The translations under genes and the position numbers were made by a program. 12,868 nucleotides of DNA. Origin: JANWHZ01 sp035758575 (GTDB lineage Bacteria; Patescibacteriota; Saccharimonadia; Saccharimonadales; UBA4665). Numbering within the stretch: position 1 is the stretch's first letter; every line of letters starts with the position of its first letter. The notes under the pieces are model-generated. The model worked only from the letters and a program-made list of their open reading frames with translations. It was not told the DNA's origin and searched no databases. This document shows positions 4,678 through 12,675 of this stretch, piece by piece. The stretch is from assembly GCA_035758575.1 (NCBI GenBank), contig DASTXH010000011.1:1-12868 (forward strand), in the 5' to 3' direction.

Positions 4678-7600
4678 CTATAGCGACTCAGCTATCGGCC
4701 CAACTTCGCCATCGACTAGTTCGACGAAGCTCTCAACACCATCTATTGCCTGCTGTCCGTAATGGTCGGCCGTGTACCAAGCTCTGCTATTCTCTATATC
4801 ATAGACTATTCGTTCAAGTCCTCGTCCGCCAGATTCTGCCTCCTCGCTAATCGAATAAACATCATGCTCGTAGTATTGACCACCCTCCGGAAGCATAGCG
4901 CTTCCGTTCCGCCCATCATTGGCAAAAAGGCTTCCTCCCCGGTAGCCAGGTAAGGGATTGAAGCCGTTTGCCTTAATATTGCTCCAAACGTTTTCAGCAT
5001 CAGCTAAACTTCCAGCTCCTGCGGCTATCGAGGCGTAGCGAACGGCACCATGTAACGCGGGTTTAGCTGCTGCTCTCGCTACAGCAGGAGCGCTTCTTAC
5101 CTCTATAGTCGCAACGTAGGTAGTTGATATCCTTGATGTGCTGACTGTTGGCACTGCAGAACCCCCTCCCGCAGGCTGGAAATAAGAGATATCGGCGGTA
5201 CACTGCAATATGCAATCTCCGCTCAAATCACTGAAGTTTATAGGATCAAGTGCATACACATAGGCATTAGCATTACCACCTGGTACGGGATCCATGGAGG
5301 TGAAGAGACCTAAGCTAGGTAAGTAGACGCGGGCACCCATCTGCACTGGTATGAGTGCAAGCGTGGTTTCGCTGATCTTCTGATGCTCACCTTCCCAGCC
5401 GTAGGAGCCATTGCCGAAGTTCTGCGGATTCTGGCCTCCGGGCAGGGGATTGCCGAAGGGATCGTACTGGTAGGTGTGTGCCGGACCACTGCCCGTAGAC
5501 GTGTTGGCGCCGTTGCCATCAAGCGTCAGCCATGTGGAGCCGAGCAGGTTCGGCATGTTATAGCTGAACTCGCTCGCCTGGGTCGTCTGCTGCGGATGGT
5601 AGTCAACGGTTACGCCGCCGGGCAGCTGCAGGTATGCATCGGTGAGGTTCCAATTACCGTCGAATACGAGGGATGCGCCGCTACCGCCAGCATATCCGTA
5701 GTAGTATTGGGCGGCAACGCTTGCGACGTTGTTGGCAATGGTGCTGTAGGTGCGTCCGGTGATGTTGTTCGCCACATCCCGTGTATACGTAACGCCGTTG
5801 CCGTTGCCGCTGGCGTCTTTCTGGACAAAACCCGTATTGCGATCGGACGAGTCGTACGTAAGCTGCAGCGGCGTTGTGCCGGAGCCAATCTGGGCCATAT
5901 TACCATGAGCATCGTACTGAGCTGCGTTTGCTGTAGCATCCGAGCTGCTCACCAGCTGGTCTGCATAGTTGTAACAGTAGGTCGTTGTCGTGCCATCTAT
6001 CGTCTGCGATGTCCGGTCACCATTCATGCCGGCGTTGGCATTGGTGCTGGCAGCACAGTTGCCGTTGGCCGTGCCGAAGCCGTAAGTGTAGGAGTGCGAT
6101 CCCGTCTGAACGCCGCTACCGTTATAAGTAGTCAGTGCAGCGTTAGTCAACCGATCCGCCACATCATAGGTGTAGTTTGTGTCTACCGAGCCGGTGTCGC
6201 CAGCAGAGTTTATAGTGTCCATAACGTCCTGGGCTATTTTGCCCGATTGGCTGAATGCCGTAGCGTTGTCGTCGTAGGCCGTACCATCGGGAAGGTAGTA
6301 TGATACATCGTTTTCAGCGCCGCGGCCCCAGTAGTCATATCCTATGCTCGAAGACAGCGTACCTGCCGACGGGTAGTTTACGCCCCACACCCTGCCGTAT
6401 GAGTCATACGATGGTTGGGCCAGGTCGTGGCTGGTCATCGTATTGTCGACCAAAGTCTCATCGGTGACTCGGTTGTAGTTATCGTAGGTATAGTTGATGG
6501 TGCCTATCGGGGTCCAGACGCTCGATATGCGGCCAAGGCTATCAATGCTGGTGTTTGTCTCGTTGCCCTTTGAATCAATATAGTCGATTGTCCGCCCGAG
6601 CAGGTCGATCGTTACGGTTATGGTGCCCGACGAGTCGGTCTTGCTGGTCTCGGTCGGATCGCCGTACACATCATAGTTATAGGTAACCGTGCGCGCAGGT
6701 TGGCCGAGTGCAGCGGGAATGTCTTCCTCTACTAAGCGGCCGCGGGTGTCGTAGCTCTTGCAATCCCAGCCGTCCTGGTTCGTTTTCGTGGCCACGATAT
6801 TACCGGCATCGTCATAGACGTTCGTTGTGACAATACCCGTTGAGCCGCTCGTTGCACCAGGCTCGGTGACCGATTTCAGCATGCCTGCCTGGTAGGCGGC
6901 CGGACTGCCGCTGACGCATGGATTTGCGGCAGTATCGTTTGCCCCGTAGTAGCTATACGTAGTGGTACTGCCTCCAGCGGATGTGTGGCCGGTCGGCCGC
7001 AGATAGCCGGTACCTGGCATTTCGTACGTATTGGTCGAGGTGAGGTTAAGGCCGCTGAGCGTACTGCTTGCTACCTGGCCGAGGTCTGGAGAGCTGCCAT
7101 AATTCGTAGTGACGGTGCTGTTGCCGTACGTGGCGTCGTATGAGGTCGTGGAGGTAGCCAGGCTATAATTCGGGCTGAAGTAGCTGGCGACCGTAGTCGT
7201 TTCGGTGCCGTTCGGTGGTGTAAGATATAGCGTAAAGTTCGCATCCCCTGACAAATGATAGTAGTCGATGCGGATGTCATGCAGGCTGTTTGCGGTCACG
7301 TTGTTAAACGTATAGGTGGGATGGCTGACGGTAGAGGCGTTATCCTTCCAGTCGTCGATGACCAGCTGATTGTCCAGCCACACACGGACGCCATCATCTG
7401 AGGCAATACGGAATGTCCAGTTGCCGGTCGATGGCAGGCTGACGTTACCCGTCATACTGAATCCCCAGGCGCCGGAATAGTTCGCGATGGGCGAGGTGCT
7501 GCCGAAATCCTTGCTAATGGTCCCGTCGCTTGCGATGTTCGTAGTATGGAGCAAGGGAGCTCCCGAAAGGACGGCATTGTCAGCTGTATTTTCGGTTACG

Positions 7601-10600
7601 GCCGTATAGGCCACAGCGAGTCCGGACATACCCTGGTCATAACTTGTAGTAGTCTGTGCTGCGGCGACCGGTGCGCCACAGGTAGATTGTTGCGGTACGA
7701 AGTCAGGGTAGCCGGTGACCGGATCAGTTGTTGTCATAAAGCACGACGACTGGGCCGGGCCATACGTGGTGACAACGCGGTCATCGCCGTCATAGATGTA
7801 GCTTGTCATCAGGTTCTCCGGGGTCATGACGTTATAGAGGATGTCTTTGGTAGGGTTCCACTGCGATGTGGTGGCCATACCTTCCACATCGTAGTCGGCA
7901 GTTGTGCGGAACAGATTGTCGTATTCGATGCGTCTGGTGTAGCCGCTTGGCTCCGCCGCACCCACCAGATGCTCTTGGGCGGCACCGTAATAGCCCGTTA
8001 GCGGATTGCCGTTTTGGTAGCCGATCGTGCCAGGGAGATATTCAATCGTGTATTGCATAGGAGTAATATTGGCGCCGTTAGGCGACGGCGATGTGATCGA
8101 AGCTGCACGGCCGAGCCCGTCGTAGCTGACCTGAGTGCTCGTAGTGGTACCCGCGCTGGCGTAGCTTGCTGCTATATAGTCGTTGGCCAGGCTGTCGGTA
8201 ATGGAGATGAGCTGGTAGCCGATAGTATTTCCCGTGTTGTCTGTAACGGCTTGGTAACCATATGTCGTATCATCGTTGCCGGGTTTCGATACCTCTGCCA
8301 GGTTTCCGAAACCGTCGTAGTAGAAATAGGTCGTCCGGCCGTCATTGGTTTGCACGGCGCATATCATGTTTGCAGGTGCCAGGTCATAGCCGGCGGGTGC
8401 CGAACCACACTGGCTGGCGCTGCTGTAGTAGACGGCAGCATAGCGGTTTGCGTTCACGCCGTCGCTGATCTTCTGGATCTCGATCGGGCCGCCGCTAGAC
8501 GTGCTGCCGTAGGTGTACTGCAGGGCTGCCGGGTGCTGGTCGTCGACTGGATTCGTCATTGAGACGAGCGTGCCGGAATCGTCAAAGACGTATGTCTTAC
8601 CATCGGAATCCTGCAGTGTGAATGTGCCATCGTTATTGCGAAGCAGATGGCCATAGGAGTTGGTGGGCGGCGTGTATCCGGTGCCGTTCCAGGTGTAATC
8701 GTAGGTGCTGCCGCTGGAGTCGGTAAGAATGGCGTTGTCCTGATTAGCGGTCAGGCGCGTGTAGGTGGCGCCACCGTCGGCGCTGATGCCCAGGTTCCAG
8801 CCGTCAGGCAGGACTTGAGCGTGCGGTGAAAGCCAATCGGTAGGCACTACTTGCGCCGCTCCGCCCAGCGCTTCTACCTGTAACGACATACTGGCGCTGC
8901 CGAGGTGCTGGTAATAGTCAACGGTGATCGGTACACTTTGTCCTGCCGTCAGATTGATAGACGATCCAAAGCCGGTGGTCCCCGGGCTATCCGACCACTT
9001 GTTATATACCTGCTGGCCATTAACGGTTATGAGACTACCGTCGTCGCTTTCGGTGCCGAACGTATAGCTGCCGGTTGTGGGCACAGTCAGCCACCCCGAC
9101 CATTGGGCCTCAAAGTCGGTGCTCGGGCCATTCGCAATAGGGGAACCGCCGCTCCAGTTGAAGTTAATCAGCGGATCGGTACGGGTCAGGAACAGGCCGT
9201 TCGTGGTATTCGTAGGCAGCGCCGGCGGGTTGCCGTTGTCTGTATAGGCATAGTAGCGGCCGATGAGGCCGTTATCTTGCTGAACAGGCCGCACACCGGT
9301 TTGCAGCCAGGTTTCGGGTATTACTTGTTCGCTGACGGCGCCTTTGACGTAGAGATGCATGTAGTCGGAGCCGGTGCCATGCAGATAGCCCACACTCAGG
9401 GGTACAACCTGTCCGGCAACGAGGTTCATAGATACGTAGTAACAGGGGGTAGTGGTGCAGCCTTCACCCATGTCGTCATTGCCGGCAACATTCAAGTCAT
9501 ATTGTCCATCAGAGAGGACGCCAAAATCATAGGTCCCGGTGGTCGGCGCTACGAAATATCCATCCCAGTTAGCCCAGTACCAGCTGCTGTTGATGCTCCC
9601 ATTTGCCGGTGAGCCGCCGTTCCAATTGAAATCTACATTTTGGTCGACGCGTGTCAGGTCGGCTTGGCTTGTTGGCTCGCCTCCAGAATATCCCGAGGAC
9701 ACGTTCCAGTATTGGCCGACTAAGCCAGGGCGTGACTTGAGCGGGGAGTTGTAGCTAAGGTTGACCCCCAAGCTTCCGGCCAGAGCCTTCGTCGTGTGGC
9801 TGCTGATACTTGTTGCCACGTTGCCCGTAGCAAGGTCAACCGATATCGGGCCGAGCTTATCATAGGTCTGCGTCTTATCTACGCCCTGTCGTGAGTCTAT
9901 CTTGAAGGTGACCGGAGTAGACCAGGGGCTGGTGAGGCCGGTGGATGGGTCGTAGCTCCGGGCCTGGATATAGTAGGTGGAGCCATCCTGCAGGACGCCG
10001 TCGGGAACCGTCCATAACGTACTGTTCTGCGGTACGCCGGAATCTATGACCGTGCCAGTGCCGTTCTGGCCGTCGGTAACCAGCATTTCATATTGCAGCG
10101 GTGTGCCGTTGTTGGGATTGCTTTCAGTATTCAACGCAAATGACGCTTGCGGATCGACAAAGATCTGACCGGACGAAGGTGTTATGAACGAAGGCGAAGG
10201 GATCGGGCTGTTGTAGGTAAAATTCACATAGCTATTATCGGGGTCGAACGATTTGTACGAGGAGGTCGTGCCATCCTCGCCGCCGACCATGAGCCAGCCG
10301 CCCCAGTCACCTCGGTTTATGAGCGTCTGGTATACTGTGGTTACATTTATATCGCCTGATGTGCCGACTGCGCCGGATGTCCAATACTGGCCGTTTTCGA
10401 GGCAGTTGTAGCCCGACAGGCAAGAGGCATGCCCTACGTAGTATGTGTGGGTTGCGGTTGTGCCCGTCCACCAGCTGACGTTTGTAAGCTGCGTGAGATG
10501 CAGCGTGGCATTTTGGAGCGTAATACCTGGTTTCTGGAAATCATTGTACGCCGCATAGAACGCGCCCCGCCAATACTGCAGGTTGTTATTACTGTCATAC

Positions 10601-11850
10601 AGGGAACCGGCGTACAAGTCGCAGATATTGGACGGGCAGTTGTACCCGTTTGTCTCAAACGATTCGTATTGGCCGCCCGAGCGGTTGCCAAAACTTACCG
10701 TCGGGTCAATCACGGCCGGGAAAGAGCGCGTGGGGAGATTTTTTAGATACGCTCCGCCTACTCCTACTGTCAGTATGCTGTTATTGTATTGCTGGCTTAG
10801 CCCCGCTGTTGTGCTGGAGACGAGGCCGCTGTTATTCAGGATGACGTTCGCAGGAGATATATTGAACTGGTTGTTGAGCGCTCCGCTGATAAGAAAGGCG
10901 GGGCTGGGGCTTGATGATGCACCCGTACCACCAGGCTTTGTCAGGTTGCCGCCGATGATCCTGAACTGTACCTGCGAGGCCGCATTTTTGTTCTTGAGGA
11001 TAATAGCTTCTTTGACGCCATCGGATTTGACCATGTAGGTTACATCCACATTGTTCCAAAGGTTGTTGTAGTGGACGGTCTGCTGGCCATTAGCGCCAGT
11101 TGTAATGATCGGATCGACTGCATTGGCGTGAAGCGGACTGAACCCGACCTGGCTGTTGCCCTGCTTGATGCGCACCATGCCACCACTAAAGTCGCTGGGC
11201 GTGAAGCGGGCAAGCCAGCTATTGCCCTTAACCGTATAGGCATGCGGCGCTTTGACGAGCGACTCGATAACACCGAAGGCTTTGCCGAAAATGTTTGAGG
11301 AGTCGGCTGCATTATTGTCGGGCACCAAGCCAGTGTCGATAGTATCCCACCCGCCGTTGTGCTGGTAGAAATGTGGCGAAAAGTAGTTCGTCTGCGTCAC
11401 GGAGCCATCTTTATTGATGAACTGCGACGATGTGGCGGTACGCTTATTGACCAACTCGTGCGGCGCGACTTGCGTGACTGCGGAGAACGATGCAAGCGGG
11501 GCGGTGCTAACCTTGCGGGAAAGTGCCGACAGGAAGCCAGCCGCACTGCCGATAGGATGCGTCGCGTCGGTTGCCGCGTGGTACTTCGCGTGTTTTGTCA
11601 CGGACGGTGCTGGCGCATTTTTCAAATTGATCTTGCCAATGGACGGCGTTGTCGACGTCTTGTGCAAGGCGGCAGTGGCGTGCGGAGCGGAGCCGTTATG
11701 CTTAACTACGGCTGCGGCCAATACGGTTGCCGGAAACTCCATAACACCGAAAGATATCAGGGCAAATAAAAACAGCGCAGTGATGCGCTGTTTGCGGTGC
11801 CGAAAAGTATTGAGTATAGCGTTACACAGCCAGACCGTCAGTACGTCCAT
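4678..11850 (-). CDS. Secreted RHS/YD-repeat polymorphic toxin with barnase-like ribonuclease tip
   Basis: 2390 residues, much longer than typical Rhs proteins. Residues 1-46: positively charged stretch RHRKQR, hydrophobic core, then VLA-AAV, a Sec signal peptide. 50-150: low-complexity Ala/Thr/His. ~385-547: jelly-roll-like region with Cys pairs. ~552-650: Fn3-like. ~708-852, 860-1008 and 1435-1560: three PA14-like domains (TTGTYDFG, TTGSYTFG, STGNWTFR), often glycan-binding. ~1175-2130: about 16 YD repeats (YDGFGNL, YDGLGRA, YDTRGRL), which in this family form a shell that encloses the tip. ~2127-2211: RHS core ending INFSDLSGD. ~2220-2290: linker. 2296-2372: ribonuclease tip. ATG 11850 has GGAG 8 nt upstream and an in-frame TAA 18 nt upstream. 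The body is GC-richer than the tip and the downstream array, as usual in rhs loci. Its likely targets are neighbouring cells or a host bacterium (inference). The SUKH gene follows. Confidence 0.93.
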   Translation of the reverse strand: MDVLTVWLCNAILNTFRHRKQRITALFLFALISFGVMEFPATVLAAAVVKHNGSAPHATAALHKTSTTPSIGKINLKNAPAPSVTKHAKYHAATDATHPIGSAAGFLSALSRKVSTAPLASFSAVTQVAPHELVNKRTATSSQFINKDGSVTQTNYFSPHFYQHNGGWDTIDTGLVPDNNAADSSNIFGKAFGVIESLVKAPHAYTVKGNSWLARFTPSDFSGGMVRIKQGNSQVGFSPLHANAVDPIITTGANGQQTVHYNNLWNNVDVTYMVKSDGVKEAIILKNKNAASQVQFRIIGGNLTKPGGTGASSSPSPAFLISGALNNQFNISPANVILNNSGLVSSTTAGLSQQYNNSILTVGVGGAYLKNLPTRSFPAVIDPTVSFGNRSGGQYESFETNGYNCPSNICDLYAGSLYDSNNNLQYWRGAFYAAYNDFQKPGITLQNATLHLTQLTNVSWWTGTTATHTYYVGHASCLSGYNCLENGQYWTSGAVGTSGDINVTTVYQTLINRGDWGGWLMVGGEDGTTSSYKSFDPDNSYVNFTYNSPIPSPSFITPSSGQIFVDPQASFALNTESNPNNGTPLQYEMLVTDGQNGTGTVIDSGVPQNSTLWTVPDGVLQDGSTYYIQARSYDPSTGLTSPWSTPVTFKIDSRQGVDKTQTYDKLGPISVDLATGNVATSISSHTTKALAGSLGVNLSYNSPLKSRPGLVGQYWNVSSGYSGGEPTSQADLTRVDQNVDFNWNGGSPANGSINSSWYWANWDGYFVAPTTGTYDFGVLSDGQYDLNVAGNDDMGEGCTTTPCYYVSMNLVAGQVVPLSVGYLHGTGSDYMHLYVKGAVSEQVIPETWLQTGVRPVQQDNGLIGRYYAYTDNGNPPALPTNTTNGLFLTRTDPLINFNWSGGSPIANGPSTDFEAQWSGWLTVPTTGSYTFGTESDDGSLITVNGQQVYNKWSDSPGTTGFGSSINLTAGQSVPITVDYYQHLGSASMSLQVEALGGAAQVVPTDWLSPHAQVLPDGWNLGISADGGATYTRLTANQDNAILTDSSGSTYDYTWNGTGYTPPTNSYGHLLRNNDGTFTLQDSDGKTYVFDDSGTLVSMTNPVDDQHPAALQYTYGSTSSGGPIEIQKISDGVNANRYAAVYYSSASQCGSAPAGYDLAPANMICAVQTNDGRTTYFYYDGFGNLAEVSKPGNDDTTYGYQAVTDNTGNTIGYQLISITDSLANDYIAASYASAGTTTSTQVSYDGLGRAASITSPSPNGANITPMQYTIEYLPGTIGYQNGNPLTGYYGAAQEHLVGAAEPSGYTRRIEYDNLFRTTADYDVEGMATTSQWNPTKDILYNVMTPENLMTSYIYDGDDRVVTTYGPAQSSCFMTTTDPVTGYPDFVPQQSTCGAPVAAAQTTTSYDQGMSGLAVAYTAVTENTADNAVLSGAPLLHTTNIASDGTISKDFGSTSPIANYSGAWGFSMTGNVSLPSTGNWTFRIASDDGVRVWLDNQLVIDDWKDNASTVSHPTYTFNNVTANSLHDIRIDYYHLSGDANFTLYLTPPNGTETTTVASYFSPNYSLATSTTSYDATYGNSTVTTNYGSSPDLGQVASSTLSGLNLTSTNTYEMPGTGYLRPTGHTSAGGSTTTYSYYGANDTAANPCVSGSPAAYQAGMLKSVTEPGATSGSTGIVTTNVYDDAGNIVATKTNQDGWDCKSYDTRGRLVEEDIPAALGQPARTVTYNYDVYGDPTETSKTDSSGTITVTIDLLGRTIDYIDSKGNETNTSIDSLGRISSVWTPIGTINYTYDNYNRVTDETLVDNTMTSHDLAQPSYDSYGRVWGVNYPSAGTLSSSIGYDYWGRGAENDVSYYLPDGTAYDDNATAFSQSGKIAQDVMDTINSAGDTGSVDTNYTYDVADRLTNAALTTYNGSGVQTGSHSYTYGFGTANGNCAASTNANAGMNGDRTSQTIDGTTTTYCYNYADQLVSSSDATANAAQYDAHGNMAQIGSGTTPLQLTYDSSDRNTGFVQKDASGNGNGVTYTRDVANNITGRTYSTIANNVASVAAQYYYGYAGGSGASLVFDGNWNLTDAYLQLPGGVTVDYHPQQTTQASEFSYNMPNLLGSTWLTLDGNGANTSTGSGPAHTYQYDPFGNPLPGGQNPQNFGNGSYGWEGEHQKISETTLALIPVQMGARVYLPSLGLFTSMDPVPGGNANAYVYALDPINFSDLSGDCILQCTADISYFQPAGGGSAVPTVSTSRISTTYVATIEVRSAPAVARAAAKPALHGAVRYASIAAGAGSLADAENVWSNIKANGFNPLPGYRGGSLFANDGRNGSAMLPEGGQYYEHDVYSISEEAESGGRGLERIVYDIENSRAWYTADHYGQQAIDGVESFVELVDGEVGPIAESL
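4735..4965 (-). other. Toxin domain: barnase / RNase Sa-type ribonuclease (residues ~2296-2372 of the RHS protein)
   Basis: The tip reads GGSLFANDG...LPEGGQYYEHDVY...LERIVYDIENSRAWYTADHY. It aligns by eye with barnase (READINY, SDRILY, TTDHY) and with RNase Sa (YYHEYTV, TRRII, TGDHY). The catalytic acid corresponds to Glu2328, the phosphate-binding arginine to Arg2347 and the catalytic histidine to His2363 followed by Tyr2364. All are present, so the domain looks active. Known reaction of the family: cleavage of single-stranded RNA, with a preference after G, through a 2',3'-cyclic phosphate. It is a late segment of the gene, after the conserved core, so it is the exchangeable module. Confidence 0.82.
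5171..5310 (-). repeat. 140-bp perfect direct repeat of the RHS core, copy in full-length rhs gene
   Basis: Identical over all 140 bases to 3784-3923. It covers residues ~2181-2227, the last conserved part of the core and the start of the linker, exactly where tip exchange must cross over. Recombination between the two copies would delete the ribonuclease tip and the SUKH gene and fuse the body to CT2. Confidence 0.93.
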
Positions 11851-11858
11851 AGTCCCAT

Positions 11859-11862
11859 CTCC
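11859..11862 (-). promoter_or_regulatory. Shine-Dalgarno of the rhs gene
   Basis: GGAG on the minus strand, 8 nt before the ATG at 11850. It supports that start; an in-frame TAA 18 nt upstream of the ATG rules out a longer reading from an earlier ATG. Confidence 0.6.
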
Positions 11863-11864
11863 AC

Positions 11865-11898
11865 ATTATCCCAACCAATGCCTACATCATACTGTCAA
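11865..11898 (-). promoter_or_regulatory. Probable promoter region of the rhs gene
   Basis: Minus strand, upstream to downstream: TTGACA (11893-11898), TATGAT (11886-11891) and an extended TGG-GATAAT (11865-11870 plus TGG). No pair has ideal 17-bp spacing. TTGACA to GATAAT is 22 bp. TATGAT would give a leader of about 30 nt that keeps the GGAG ribosome site. The extended -10 would start transcription inside or past it. The leader-containing option fits the SD better. Confidence 0.4.
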
Positions 11899-12056
11899 TG
11901 AAGTAAATCACGCAAACACTTTATTTGAGATTTTGCTGATAAAGTAGCGGACTTGTGGATAAAGGCTTGTGGTCAGGCTGGCCGTGTCAGTACTGCCGGA
12001 TGTGGCGTATTGGTGTATACGAAGCTCTAGCCCTCCCAGCTTCCGCCCCCGCACCC

Positions 12057-12629
12057 TCAACCGTTCAGCAGTCCGGCCTTGCGAAGCTGCGGATAGACAA
12101 ATTCCATCGGTAGCCCCATGAGGCCGGTGTAGGAACCTTCCCAGCGTTCGACAAGGGTGAATCCCGGAGAGTCCGTGAAGACACCAAGCCCGTTGCGGAT
12201 TTGCGGATTATCCTCCGTCGTCAGACGGCGCAGATCGTCTTCAGTGAATTCCATATATCTTACTTTTCCGTGGGCGAGATATGTTTCAACGCCGCTACGA
12301 GGAGAATACGTTGCCGCACCCGTAAAGACCTCAATGCTTTTACCCGAGAAGCCAAGAGTTCGCTGGAACGCTTCTTCGGGTGTCTTTGGTTTGGTAAATA
12401 CGGCACCGCCTAGTGTTATCAACGTATCTGCTGAGATTATAAAGTCGCTGGGATGGTCGGCGGCGACTTTTTCGCACTTTGCACGCGCTAATGATACAAC
12501 ACGTTGTTCCACTGGTTCATGGTCGAAGATGGACTCATCCATATCCGCCGGTACTTTTTTGTATGGAAGTTTCGTAGCGGAAAAGATGAAGTTCCTAAGG
12601 AATGATTCTGATGCCAATATGATGTCCAT
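12057..12629 (-). CDS. maf: Maf-family nucleotide pyrophosphatase
   Basis: 190 residues from ATG 12629 (MDIILASES...). Maf proteins hydrolyse non-canonical or modified nucleoside triphosphates to the monophosphate and pyrophosphate, a cytoplasmic house-cleaning role. Recognisable family blocks: ILASESFLRN (canonical LASxSPRR, here with F-L-R-N replacing the SPRR end), ISADTLITL with the catalytic-base Asp, TKPKTPEEAFQRTLGFSGKSIEVFTGAATY, and GSYTGLMGLPMEFV near the end. The longest frame would begin at 12698. The start at 12629 is preferred because the protein there begins directly with the first conserved strand and because a perfect TATAAT lies exactly 7 nt before it. Stop is TGA. It is divergent from the HAD gene, with 46 bp between the two ATGs. 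Confidence 0.9.
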   Translation of the reverse strand: MDIILASESFLRNFIFSATKLPYKKVPADMDESIFDHEPVEQRVVSLARAKCEKVAADHPSDFIISADTLITLGGAVFTKPKTPEEAFQRTLGFSGKSIEVFTGAATYSPRSGVETYLAHGKVRYMEFTEDDLRRLTTEDNPQIRNGLGVFTDSPGFTLVERWEGSYTGLMGLPMEFVYPQLRKAGLLNG

Positions 12630-12636
12630 TGGTGGC

Positions 12637-12642
12637 ATTATA
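12637..12642 (-). promoter_or_regulatory. -10 element of maf (leaderless geometry)
   Basis: Perfect TATAAT on the minus strand, 7 nt (GCCACCA) before the ATG at 12629. It predicts that the mRNA starts at the start codon and fixes that start over the ATG at 12638, which overlaps the hexamer itself. Confidence 0.65.
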
Positions 12643-12662
12643 CAGTAGTAGACTGCGGCTGA

Positions 12663-12668
12663 TATAAT
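12663..12668 (+). promoter_or_regulatory. -10 element of the HAD gene (leaderless geometry)
   Basis: Perfect TATAAT on the plus strand, 7 nt (CCCTGGG) before the ATG at 12676, mirror-imaging the maf promoter 20 bp away. No Shine-Dalgarno is usable in so short a leader. Confidence 0.65.
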
Positions 12669-12675
12669 CCCTGGG

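Larger units (their letters stand above)
11851..12056. other. Intergenic region between rhs and maf with one DnaA-box-like 9-mer
   Basis: 206 bp without a gene. It holds the rhs promoter and, at 11954-11962, TGTGGATAA, the exact complement of the DnaA box TTATCCACA. A 6-bp inverted repeat (GAAGCT at 12021-12026, AGCTTC at 12038-12043, 11-nt loop) lies just after the maf stop but has no T-tract, so it is at best a weak terminator candidate. Confidence 0.5.

Noticed and set aside
5383..6303. 306-codon plus-strand open frame and many other plus-strand frames between 5383 and 11947
   Set aside because: They lie antisense to the rhs gene, have Val/Arg/Ala-biased low-information translations without domains or ribosome sites, and are explained by the GC-richer codon use of rhs.
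11893..11898. TTGACA as the -35 of a canonical sigma-70 rhs promoter
   Set aside because: The nearest -10-like hexamers are immediately adjacent (TATGAT) or 22 bp away (GATAAT); neither has 16-18 bp spacing, so it is kept only as part of a low-confidence promoter region.
12021..12043. Inverted repeat after maf as an intrinsic terminator
   Set aside because: Only a 6-bp stem with an 11-nt loop and no following T-tract on the transcribed strand.
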